64,000 nt of DNA from JACMLC01 sp963817025. Lineage in GTDB: Bacteria; Acidobacteriota; Blastocatellia; Pyrinomonadales; Pyrinomonadaceae. The notes below the pieces were generated by a model, which searched no databases, was not told the origin of the DNA, and worked only from the letters and a program-made list of their open reading frames with translations. The stretch is taken from contig CAWFML010000004.1 in the NCBI GenBank assembly GCA_963817025.1, positions 930,001 to 994,000 of the forward strand, written 5' to 3'. Shown here piece by piece: positions 57,998 through 64,000 of the stretch. Position numbers and translations under genes: made by a program. Position 1 is the stretch's first letter; each line of letters starts with the position of its first letter.

Positions 57998-58603
57998 TTA
58001 CTTATCAGATGAAGGCTTGATCTTGTCGGGGTTTTGGCGTGCAACGTCGTCGGCTTTGCGGCTTAAATCTTTGGCTTCGCCGAGCAGCTTTTTGTAGTTG
58101 GAATTTTTCTTCTTGAAATCATCCTTGGCTTTCTGCATCGCCGTCTTGTCCGTGTTGTCGTAGTTGTCGCGCATAATCTTGGCGGCCTCTTTGCGCTCCT
58201 TGAACGCCTCGACCTGTTTACGCAGCGACTGTGATTTGAGCGACAGGTACTCTTTATACTTGTCGTCAACATTCATCTTGGACGCCTTGTCCAGTTTGTC
58301 TGCGGCGGTCTCGCCGTGCTTGAGACCGTCGTCAATGGCCTTGATCAAATCGTCAAGCAGTTTCTTGACTTCGGCGGAATTACCGGCTTTATCTTCCCTG
58401 TCGAGCGCGTCCACCTTCTCTTCGTTGTCTTCCGCAATCCGGTCAACGGCCTTCAGTTCGTCGTTGGCTTCCTGAACCATTTTGTTGGCTTCGGCGAGCG
58501 AGTTGCCTCCGAGATTTTTGAGCGCGCCGCAGGCCAGAGCCAATGAAGCAAGCAGCACCAGCGCCACCACAGCGCCGCCCCGCCCATTCTTATCAAGCAT
58601 CAT
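57998..58603 (-). CDS. Coiled-coil lipoprotein
   Basis: 201 residues from ATG 58603 (or 58600). Lipobox LALACGAL following VVALVLLASLA predicts lipidation. The mature protein is almost entirely helical and charged (LAEANKMVQEANDELKAVDR, EVKKLLDDLIKAIDDGLKHG, FKKKNSNYKKLLGEAKDLSR). No known family. Convergent with the peroxidase fusion, with the nested hairpin between the stop codons. Confidence 0.8.
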   Translation of the reverse strand: MMLDKNGRGGAVVALVLLASLALACGALKNLGGNSLAEANKMVQEANDELKAVDRIAEDNEEKVDALDREDKAGNSAEVKKLLDDLIKAIDDGLKHGETAADKLDKASKMNVDDKYKEYLSLKSQSLRKQVEAFKERKEAAKIMRDNYDNTDKTAMQKAKDDFKKKNSNYKKLLGEAKDLSRKADDVARQNPDKIKPSSDK

Positions 58604-59091
58604 GTTCAAGCGTCCTTTCTGGGGTTTTCGGTTTTTAATAAAGCGTATGTCAGATTCAGCCACGGATATTGGCCTGTCTTGCGACGGCTGTCAAGATTCA
58701 TTCAGGAATCGACGGCGCGCGATGGCCGCTCAGAGACACACACTCGCTCCCGATTTCCATGCCGCCAATCGCTTTACAGTCTCTTATTTCGATCATTGAT
58801 ATACAGGGCGGCAAGCATGCAGCAGATGATAAAGAGCGGAAACACGATGGTGGCGATTAACAATGGGTCAACACGTAAGATTGAGCGCATGACAGAGATT
58901 CCTTTCCGCTCTCTTAAACTCGCCACAACGCTTTCCAGTTCCAAAATCCAATCAAACATCTTCCTGCTTGACAGCCCGCTCAACGCTCACATAGTCTTGA
59001 AGTGATCGCACGGTGCGCTCAGACTATGAGGAACACGCGCGCCAGACCTGCCTTAAAAAAGCTGAATGCCACTACCGGATAACAAAGCGAC
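58604..59091. other. Intergenic region with a possible small membrane protein
   Basis: 490 bases between the lipoprotein start and the exopolysaccharide genes. It includes a possible 38-codon minus-strand gene (58774-58890). The remainder shows no recognisable repeats or motifs. The promoter of the exopolysaccharide unit should be near 58980-59080. Confidence 0.4.
58774..58890 (-). CDS. Possible 38-residue single-pass membrane protein
   Basis: MRSILRVDPLLIATIVFPLF followed by IICCMLAALYINDRNKRL: one transmembrane segment with a basic cytosolic end. A ribosome-binding site AAAGGAA lies at suitable distance from the ATG at 58890. The frame is open further upstream to 58983. Low confidence; it may be chance. 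Confidence 0.35.
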   Translation of the reverse strand: MRSILRVDPLLIATIVFPLFIICCMLAALYINDRNKRL

Positions 59092-60273
59092 ATGAGCAAA
59101 AGCGGGATTACGGAATTAATTACAGACAAGCGTGCGCGCATCGGGGTCATTGGCCTCGGCTATGTCGGGCTGCCTCTGGCCGTCGAATTTGCACAGGCCG
59201 GCCTTGCCGCCATCGGCTTCGAAGTTGACCACAGCAAAGCCTCGGAAATCAATGCCGGGCGTTCTTACATCGGTGATGTTCATCCCGCAATCGTTTCTCA
59301 GATGGTCGAGGCAGGACGCCTGCGCGCCACCACGGAATTTGCCGACCTGAAAGACTGCGATGCCATCATCATCTGCGTCCCCACGCCTCTGCGCAAGACC
59401 AAAGAGCCGGACATCTCCTACATTCTCGCCGCCGCCGAAGAGATTCAGAAAAATCTCCGGCGCGGCCAACTCATCGTCCTTGAGTCCACCACCTATCCGG
59501 GGACGACCGATGAAGTCCTGCTCCCGATCTTTGAAGCCACGGGACTCAAGCTCGACGAAGATTTCCTTCTGGCCTTCTCTCCCGAAAGAGTTGACCCCGG
59601 CAACCCGCAGTTTCAAACGCATAACATCCCGAAAGTGGTCGGCGGCTGCACGGAGGATTCCACAGCGGCAGCGGCGCATCTCTACTCACAGGTCGTCAAG
59701 GATGTCCACGCCGTCAGTAGCGCCAGAGTGGCCGAAGCGGCCAAGCTGTTGGAGAACACATTTCGCGCCGTCAATATCGGGATGGCAAACGAGATGGCGC
59801 GTCTCTGTTATGCTCTGGGGATAGACACCTGGGAAGTGATTAGAGCGGCGGCGACCAAGCCGTTCGGCTTTATGCCGTTTTATCCCGGCCCCGGAATTGG
59901 CGGGCATTGCATCCCCTTAGACCCGCATTACCTGTCATGGAAGGCGCGGCAGCACGGATTTGACTCGCGCTTTATAGGACTGGCGGAGGAAGTCAATTCG
60001 CGGATGCCGGAGCATGTGGTGAGGCTGGTGGCGGATGGATTGAATGATGAGAAAAAAGCTGTGAACGGCTCGCGCATACTGCTTTTGGGAGTGGCGTATA
60101 AGAAAGACATCAATGATGTGAGGGAGAGTCCGGCGCTCTCAATTATAGATTTGTTGAGGGCGAAGGGAGCGGAGGTGCGATATCATGACCCGTTCGTGGA
60201 GGAAGTCAGTTTTGAAGACGCGCACACGATGGGGCAGGGCGAAGCCCTTGCAGACTGTCGAGTTGACGGATGA
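59092..60273 (+). CDS. Nucleotide-sugar dehydrogenase (UDP-ManNAc/GlcNAc/Glc dehydrogenase type), frameshifted near C-terminus
   Basis: 393 residues as read. Rossmann motif ARIGVIGLGYVGLPLAVEFA (GLGYVGLP). Catalytic Cys is in GPGIGGHCIPLDPHYLSW, preceded by Lys in 'RAAATKPFGFMPFYPGPG'. The hallmark STTYPGTTDEVL and FSPERVDPGNP match the TviB/WecC-type family. It oxidises UDP-sugars to uronic acids for exopolysaccharide synthesis. The frame breaks at a C-run (60245-60247): removing one C rejoins the C-terminal domain seen in the +1 frame (next entry). First gene of the polysaccharide cluster. Confidence 0.9.
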   Translation: MSKSGITELITDKRARIGVIGLGYVGLPLAVEFAQAGLAAIGFEVDHSKASEINAGRSYIGDVHPAIVSQMVEAGRLRATTEFADLKDCDAIIICVPTPLRKTKEPDISYILAAAEEIQKNLRRGQLIVLESTTYPGTTDEVLLPIFEATGLKLDEDFLLAFSPERVDPGNPQFQTHNIPKVVGGCTEDSTAAAAHLYSQVVKDVHAVSSARVAEAAKLLENTFRAVNIGMANEMARLCYALGIDTWEVIRAAATKPFGFMPFYPGPGIGGHCIPLDPHYLSWKARQHGFDSRFIGLAEEVNSRMPEHVVRLVADGLNDEKKAVNGSRILLLGVAYKKDINDVRESPALSIIDLLRAKGAEVRYHDPFVEEVSFEDAHTMGQGEALADCRVDG

Positions 60274-60430
60274 AGAGTTACAGGCTGCCGATTGTATCGT
60301 CATCGTGACAGATCATAGCCAGATAGATTACAGGCGCGTGACGATGCTCTCGCAACTGATAGTTGACACGCGCAACGCACTCGGCGGCGAACTCAGGCGC
60401 GAGAGCAATGCGCGAATCATTAGATTGTAA
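60248..60430 (+). pseudogene. C-terminal remainder of the frameshifted nucleotide-sugar dehydrogenase
   Basis: In the +1 frame the sequence reads LQTVELTDEELQAADCIVIV, then TDHSQIDYRRVTMLSQLIVD and TRNALGG. This is the conserved C-terminal UDP-binding domain (TDH..FDY...; DTRN) of the same enzyme. The joined protein would be about 446 residues, the normal family length. Confidence 0.85.
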
Positions 60431-60571
60431 TTTGTATTTTGTGCTTGGTTCTTTGTGCTTGGTTCTTTGCACATTCTTCAACCTGAAAGCTGATAGCTCA
60501 AGATTGAGCGCCACATGCAAAGAACAAAGTACAAGCACAAAATACAAAGCACAAAATACAAAGAACAAAGC
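60429..60571. repeat. Family H hairpin (TTTGTATTTTGTGC words)
   Basis: Left side tandem TTTGTATTTTGTGCTTGG and TTCTTTGTGCTTGG. Right side inverted words AAGAACAAAGTACAAGCAC and AAATACAAAGCACAAAATAC. Long imperfect arms of about 45-55 bp. It separates the dehydrogenase from wecB and lies inside the upstream open frame of wecB. Confidence 0.88.
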
Positions 60572-60581
60572 ACTATCGAAT

Positions 60582-61703
60582 ATGCTTAAAGTAATTAACG
60601 TCGTCGGCGCGCGGCCAAACTTTATGAAGGTCGCGCCGATTGTCGAAGAGATGAAGCGGCGCACAGCGGAGTTTGCGCCGCTCATTGTCCATACGGGGCA
60701 GCATTACGACGCGCAGATGTCGGATGCTTTCTTCCGCGATCTGGGGCTGCCTGAGCCGGACGTTTATCTGGGCGTCGGCTCCGGCTCGCATGCTGTGCAG
60801 ACGGCCTCTGTGATGCAGAGCTTTGAGCCTGTCGTCTTGGAAGAAAAACCGGACTGGGTGCTGGTCGTCGGCGATGTCAATTCGACTTTAGCGTGCGCGC
60901 TCGTCTGCTCAAAGCTCGGCATCCGCGTGGCCCACGTAGAGGCAGGGCTTCGCAGCCGCGACCGCACGATGCCCGAAGAGATTAACCGCCTGCTGACAGA
61001 CCAGCTTGCAGACCTCCTGCTCACGCCCTCACAGGATGGCGACGAAAACCTGCGGAGCGAAGGAATCCCGGATGAGCGCATACGCTTTGTCGGCAACGTG
61101 ATGATTGATTCGCTCATGAGCCAGTTAAAGCACGCCGAAATCTCAAAGGTGCGCGAAGAACTCGGCATCAATGGTCTAGACTATGCCGCGCTGACCCTGC
61201 ATCGTCCCTCGAATGTGGACGAACGCGAAACGTTTGCGCGCATCCTCGACGCGCTGGAACAAATCAGCCGGAGGCTGCCCGTAATCTTTCCCGTGCACCC
61301 GCGCACGCGCGCACGCATCAATGAGTTTGGCTTCATGGACAGGGTTGAAAGAGCAACGGGCTTGCGGCTTATAGACCCGCTCGGCTATCTGGATTTTCTG
61401 CGGCTCTACAGCGGCGCGCGGCTCGTCCTGACAGACAGCGGCGGGATACAGGAAGAGACCACTGCGCTCGGCATTCCCTGTCTCACTTTGAGAGAGAACA
61501 CCGAACGCCCGATTACGGTCGAGCTGGGCACGAACCAGATCGTCGGCACGGACACTTCAAAAATCACGCGCGCGGCCTTTGCCTCGCTCGATGCCCCGCG
61601 CGATGAGAAAAGCTCTGCGCGTATCCCGCCGCTCTGGGACGGGCGGACGGCGGCGCGCATCTGCGACGCAATACTGGAACAGGGTGTAGGGGGTAGGGGG
61701 TAG
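60582..61703 (+). CDS. wecB: UDP-N-acetylglucosamine 2-epimerase (non-hydrolysing)
   Basis: 373 residues from ATG 60582 (MLKVINVVGARPNFMKVAPI), the canonical start; the upstream open frame runs through a repeat. It interconverts UDP-GlcNAc and UDP-ManNAc. Motifs: VHTGQHYDAQMSDAFFRDLG, VAHVEAGLRSRDRTMPEEIN, LTLHRPSNVD, VLTDSGGIQEETTALGIPCL and LRENTERPITVELGTN. The last residues (GVGGRG) are encoded by a hairpin arm. Confidence 0.95.
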   Translation: MLKVINVVGARPNFMKVAPIVEEMKRRTAEFAPLIVHTGQHYDAQMSDAFFRDLGLPEPDVYLGVGSGSHAVQTASVMQSFEPVVLEEKPDWVLVVGDVNSTLACALVCSKLGIRVAHVEAGLRSRDRTMPEEINRLLTDQLADLLLTPSQDGDENLRSEGIPDERIRFVGNVMIDSLMSQLKHAEISKVREELGINGLDYAALTLHRPSNVDERETFARILDALEQISRRLPVIFPVHPRTRARINEFGFMDRVERATGLRLIDPLGYLDFLRLYSGARLVLTDSGGIQEETTALGIPCLTLRENTERPITVELGTNQIVGTDTSKITRAAFASLDAPRDEKSSARIPPLWDGRTAARICDAILEQGVGGRG

Positions 61704-61761
61704 GGTGAAGAATAAAAAAGACTCCGATTCCACGACACCCTACACCCGACACCCGACATCC
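61682..61761. repeat. Family I hairpin (GGGTGTAGGGGGTAGGG words)
   Basis: Left GGGTGTAGGGGGTAGGGGGT; right ACACCCTACACCCGACACCC. Imperfect arms around a loop containing AATAAAAAAGACTCCG. It overlaps the wecB stop codon and the possible start of the heparinase-like gene. Confidence 0.85.
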
Positions 61762-63855
61762 TTGCTCTCTAAAGTGAAGCGCGCTCTGCGCGGCGAGGTG
61801 GATGCGCGCACGATTGCGCTCGAAGCATGGCGGCGCAGCCGCGTCTCGCTTGAGAGACGGCGCGAGCGCGCGATGCTGGAACAGCTCGATAAACACCCTG
61901 CGCGATTGCGCGGAGAGTTCGCACGCCTTTCTTCCTCAGAGCTTCTGGATCATTTTCGTCATCGCCGCGCGCCCGAGTTTTTTGCAGGCTTCGATAGCCC
62001 GCCTGAAATCACCCGCGACCTGCAAAAATCTCTCTTCCCTTCCGAGACGGCTGAGTTGATCGAGAGCGCGGCGCGCATCTCGCAAAAACATCGCTGGCCC
62101 TTGCTCGGCTACGGCGAGAAAGATTTCGGCCCTGAGATTCAGTGGCGTTGCGACCTGCTGTCGGAAGAAGAGTGGCTGCCCGATTATCACGCGGATATAA
62201 ATCTGGCGCGCGACGGCTCGGATGTGCGTGTCGTGTGGGAACTCAATCGCCTCGCGCATCTCATCACGCTGGGGCGCGCATATACAGTCACGCAGGATGA
62301 AACTCTGGCGGAAGAGTTTTTCGCTCAGATTGATAGCTGGCGTGTAGACAATCCTGCCGGACGCGGGCCTAACTGGGCCTGCGCGATGGAGGTCGCGCTG
62401 CGCGCAATGAATCTGCTCGCGGCGTTTCAACTTTTCCGTCGCTCGCCAAAGCTTGACGAAAACCGCTTGCCCCAACTGCTCGCCATCTTTGAGCAACACG
62501 GCGCGCACATTCGCCGCAATCTTGAATTCTCTTACATTGCGACGAGCAATCATTATCTTTCGGATATTGCGGGACTGCTGTGGCTTGGGATTATGCTGCC
62601 GGAATTAGAGGCTGCTAAAAGTTGGCGCGAGTTCGGCTTGCGCGAGATGCTGCGCGAGATGGAAGCGCAGGTCTTGGCGGACGGCGCGGACTCCGAAGCT
62701 TCGACGGGCTATCATCGCCTTGTGCTTGAGCTGTTTCTTTATTCCTTTCTGCTCTGCCGCGCAAACGGTCTTGAGATTCCCGAAAAATACTGGCGCAAGC
62801 TTTATCAAATGTTCGCATACGTCGGCGCGTACATGCGGCCAGACGGGCATGCGCCGCTCATCGGCGACACGGACAGCGGGCAGGTTATGCCTCTGGTCAA
62901 ACGCGCGGCAGACGATCATGCATACGTGCTCGCGCTCGGCGCAGCGATTTTTAAAGAGCCGGGTTTCAAACTCTCTCAGGCCGAAGCGATGCCCGAAGAG
63001 CTGTTGTGGGTTCTGGGCCATGAAGGCGTGGAGGCGTATGAAGGCTTGAACGCGCCTGATGAAGCCGGAGTTTCTACCGCGTTTGCGGACGCGGGGACAT
63101 ACATTATGCGCGCGGGCGATTTGTACCTGCTCTTTAATGCGAGCGGGTGCGGGGTTGGCGGGCGCGGCTCGCACGGCCACAACGACAGCCTGAGCATAGA
63201 GGTTTCCGCCTGCGGCACGAGCTTTATCACAGACCCCGGCACATACGTTTACAGAACCGACCTGCACGAGCGTCAACTGTTTCGCTCGACCGCCTATCAC
63301 TCGACGGTTCAAGTTGACGACGCGGAGATGAATACGATTAGAGAGGATTTGCCTTTCGTCGTCGGCGATGAAGCGCACCCGCGCGTGCTCAGTTGGGAGA
63401 CGACTCCGGAGCGCGATCTTGTTGTCGCAGAGCATCAAGGCTATGCGCGGCTGGCCGGGCCTGTGACGCACCGGCGCGCGGTGGAGTTTGATAAGCGAAA
63501 GAGTTTCTGGCTCATGGAGGACGCGCTGTTTGGAGATGGCGCGCACACGTTTCGCTTTCGCTTTCACCTCGCGCACGGGCTGGAAACAAGCGTTCGCGCT
63601 GACGGAATCGTGGCGGCATGCGATAAGATAAGCGGCGCACAGCTTTTTATTGTTCCACTTGGCGAGATGGATGCGCCGGAGCTTGAAGCCAGATGGACAT
63701 CACGCGATTACGGCTCGAAGCTGCCGTCCGTGTCTGCTTGCTGGACTTTTAAAGCACAAGCTCCATTCAATGTTAGATGGGCGCTCATTCCCGTCTGCGC
63801 GGGCGAAGATGAAGGCGAACGATTGAAGCTGATTGAAGATTTTAAGCTCAGGTAA
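61705..63855 (+). CDS. Heparinase II/III-like (alginate lyase) family protein
   Basis: 716 residues as read. An N-terminal alpha-toroid (about 80-400: DLLSEEEWLPDYHADINLAR, VVWELNRLAHLITLGRAYTV, YIATSNHYLSDIAGLLWLGI, MRPDGHAPLIGDTDSGQVMP) precedes the heparinase II/III C-terminal beta-sandwich (GRGSHGHNDSLSIEVSACGT). It resembles polysaccharide-modifying proteins of exopolysaccharide loci, where this family is common. GTG 61705 lies inside a hairpin and the first 20 residues are repeat-derived (DSDSTTPYTRHPTSLL); the true start may be a little downstream. Confidence 0.9.
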   Translation: MKNKKDSDSTTPYTRHPTSLLSKVKRALRGEVDARTIALEAWRRSRVSLERRRERAMLEQLDKHPARLRGEFARLSSSELLDHFRHRRAPEFFAGFDSPPEITRDLQKSLFPSETAELIESAARISQKHRWPLLGYGEKDFGPEIQWRCDLLSEEEWLPDYHADINLARDGSDVRVVWELNRLAHLITLGRAYTVTQDETLAEEFFAQIDSWRVDNPAGRGPNWACAMEVALRAMNLLAAFQLFRRSPKLDENRLPQLLAIFEQHGAHIRRNLEFSYIATSNHYLSDIAGLLWLGIMLPELEAAKSWREFGLREMLREMEAQVLADGADSEASTGYHRLVLELFLYSFLLCRANGLEIPEKYWRKLYQMFAYVGAYMRPDGHAPLIGDTDSGQVMPLVKRAADDHAYVLALGAAIFKEPGFKLSQAEAMPEELLWVLGHEGVEAYEGLNAPDEAGVSTAFADAGTYIMRAGDLYLLFNASGCGVGGRGSHGHNDSLSIEVSACGTSFITDPGTYVYRTDLHERQLFRSTAYHSTVQVDDAEMNTIREDLPFVVGDEAHPRVLSWETTPERDLVVAEHQGYARLAGPVTHRRAVEFDKRKSFWLMEDALFGDGAHTFRFRFHLAHGLETSVRADGIVAACDKISGAQLFIVPLGEMDAPELEARWTSRDYGSKLPSVSACWTFKAQAPFNVRWALIPVCAGEDEGERLKLIEDFKLR

Positions 63856-63885
63856 GAATTTATAGCTCGAACCTGAAAATCTAAA

Positions 63886-63952
63886 ATTCGAGACTTGAGA
63901 CTTGAGATTTGAAATCTGACATCTGACATCTCAACTCTAAAATCTGAAATTC
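63886..63952. repeat. Family G degenerate repeat (ATCTGACATCTG words)
   Basis: Tandem words GAGACTTGAGACTTGAGATT and AATCTGACATCTGACATC, with AAAATCTAAAATTC/AAAATCTGAAATTC bracketing. Inverted pairing is weak, so this may be a decayed member of the same hairpin class. It lies between the heparinase-like gene and asparagine synthetase. Confidence 0.65.
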
Positions 63953-63955
63953 TTT

Positions 63956-64000
63956 ATGTGTGGTATCTGTGGAGTCTGGGAATATGGCGCGAGCGCGGGG
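63956..64000 (+). CDS. asnB: Asparagine synthetase (glutamine-hydrolysing), partial at window end
   Basis: The first 15 codons (MCGICGVWEYGASAG) contain the N-terminal catalytic Cys2 of class II glutamine amidotransferases, characteristic of AsnB-type enzymes. In this position it is probably one of the asparagine synthetase homologues found in exopolysaccharide clusters. The rest lies beyond the window. Confidence 0.75.
   Translation, partial: MCGICGVWEYGASAG

Noticed and set aside
60363..60581. Extended N-terminus of UDP-GlcNAc 2-epimerase
   Set aside because: The extension reads through a repeat (QSTSTKYKAQNTKNKA); the conserved MLKVINVVGARPNF start is at 60582.
62605..63576. A 323-codon minus-strand open frame opposite the heparinase-like gene
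   Set aside because: Shadow of the plus-strand gene; it has no domain and no promoter or ribosome-binding site.

Overview
The window is a GC-rich bacterial chromosome segment of about 50 genes with no rRNA, tRNA, phage or classical IS element that I could recognise. The organism is most likely an Acidobacteriota member of the Blastocatellia type. This is inference, resting on secreted proteins ending in FG-GAP repeats of the 'DYDGDGKTDIAVFRPS' kind, a DksA-type fragment resembling one fused to PP2C phosphatases in that group, and the abundance of 'CGCAAAGGCGCAAAG' intergenic repeats. It cannot be confirmed without a marker-gene search.

Layout. 0.4-6.2 kb: a general stress protein, a PLP decarboxylase, a small GxxExxY (PD-(D/E)XK-like) gene bracketed by inverted repeats, an S9 peptidase, an SRPBCC protein and a Dabb protein. 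6.2-18.0 kb, all on the minus strand: a gas-vesicle locus (GvpF/L x3, GvpG, GvpS-like, GvpK, GvpJ, GvpA) that carries a tandem ArsA/Get3-type ATPase instead of GvpN. A RelE-type toxin-antitoxin pair sits inside it, and it runs straight into a three-gene signalling block (histidine kinase, REC-STAS, hybrid kinase). 18.7-22.5 kb: two ABC-2 ATPase/permease pairs. 22.8-28.6 kb: a lipoprotein, an ECF sigma factor with a very large zf-HC2/FecR anti-sigma-like partner, and a Kelch/FG-GAP protein. 28.8-32.3 kb: peroxiredoxin and a divergent arsenic-resistance locus (arsR // arsI-aquaporin-arsC) with a clear promoter and operator.

32.3-46.4 kb: housekeeping and stress genes (Spy-like, dxs, tlyA, coiled-coil protein, YkgJ-like, GNAT, nadK, dicarboxylate symporter, rhomboid, DUF2383, DUF4142, queF, MFS). 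46.6-58.6 kb: a membrane TPR protein, a DNA polymerase I split by a 357-residue LAGLIDADG intein, an APC permease and a fused FnIII/di-haem peroxidase/FG-GAP protein. 59.1-64.0 kb: the start of an exopolysaccharide cluster (nucleotide-sugar dehydrogenase with a one-base frameshift, UDP-GlcNAc 2-epimerase, heparinase-like protein, asparagine synthetase cut by the window end).

The most unusual feature is genome architecture. About 28 intergenic hairpins belong to roughly ten unrelated sequence families but share one design: each arm is built of degenerate 6-12 bp tandem words, and the two arms are inverted copies around a short loop. One family flanks the GxxExxY nuclease-like gene with the same extended arm that also occurs as a gene-less hairpin elsewhere. 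One hairpin is inserted inside another of a different family, another locus is a nested cloverleaf, and several arms have become gene termini or abut start codons. I propose this as a candidate undescribed MITE/REPIN-like hairpin system with GxxExxY as its possible enzyme.
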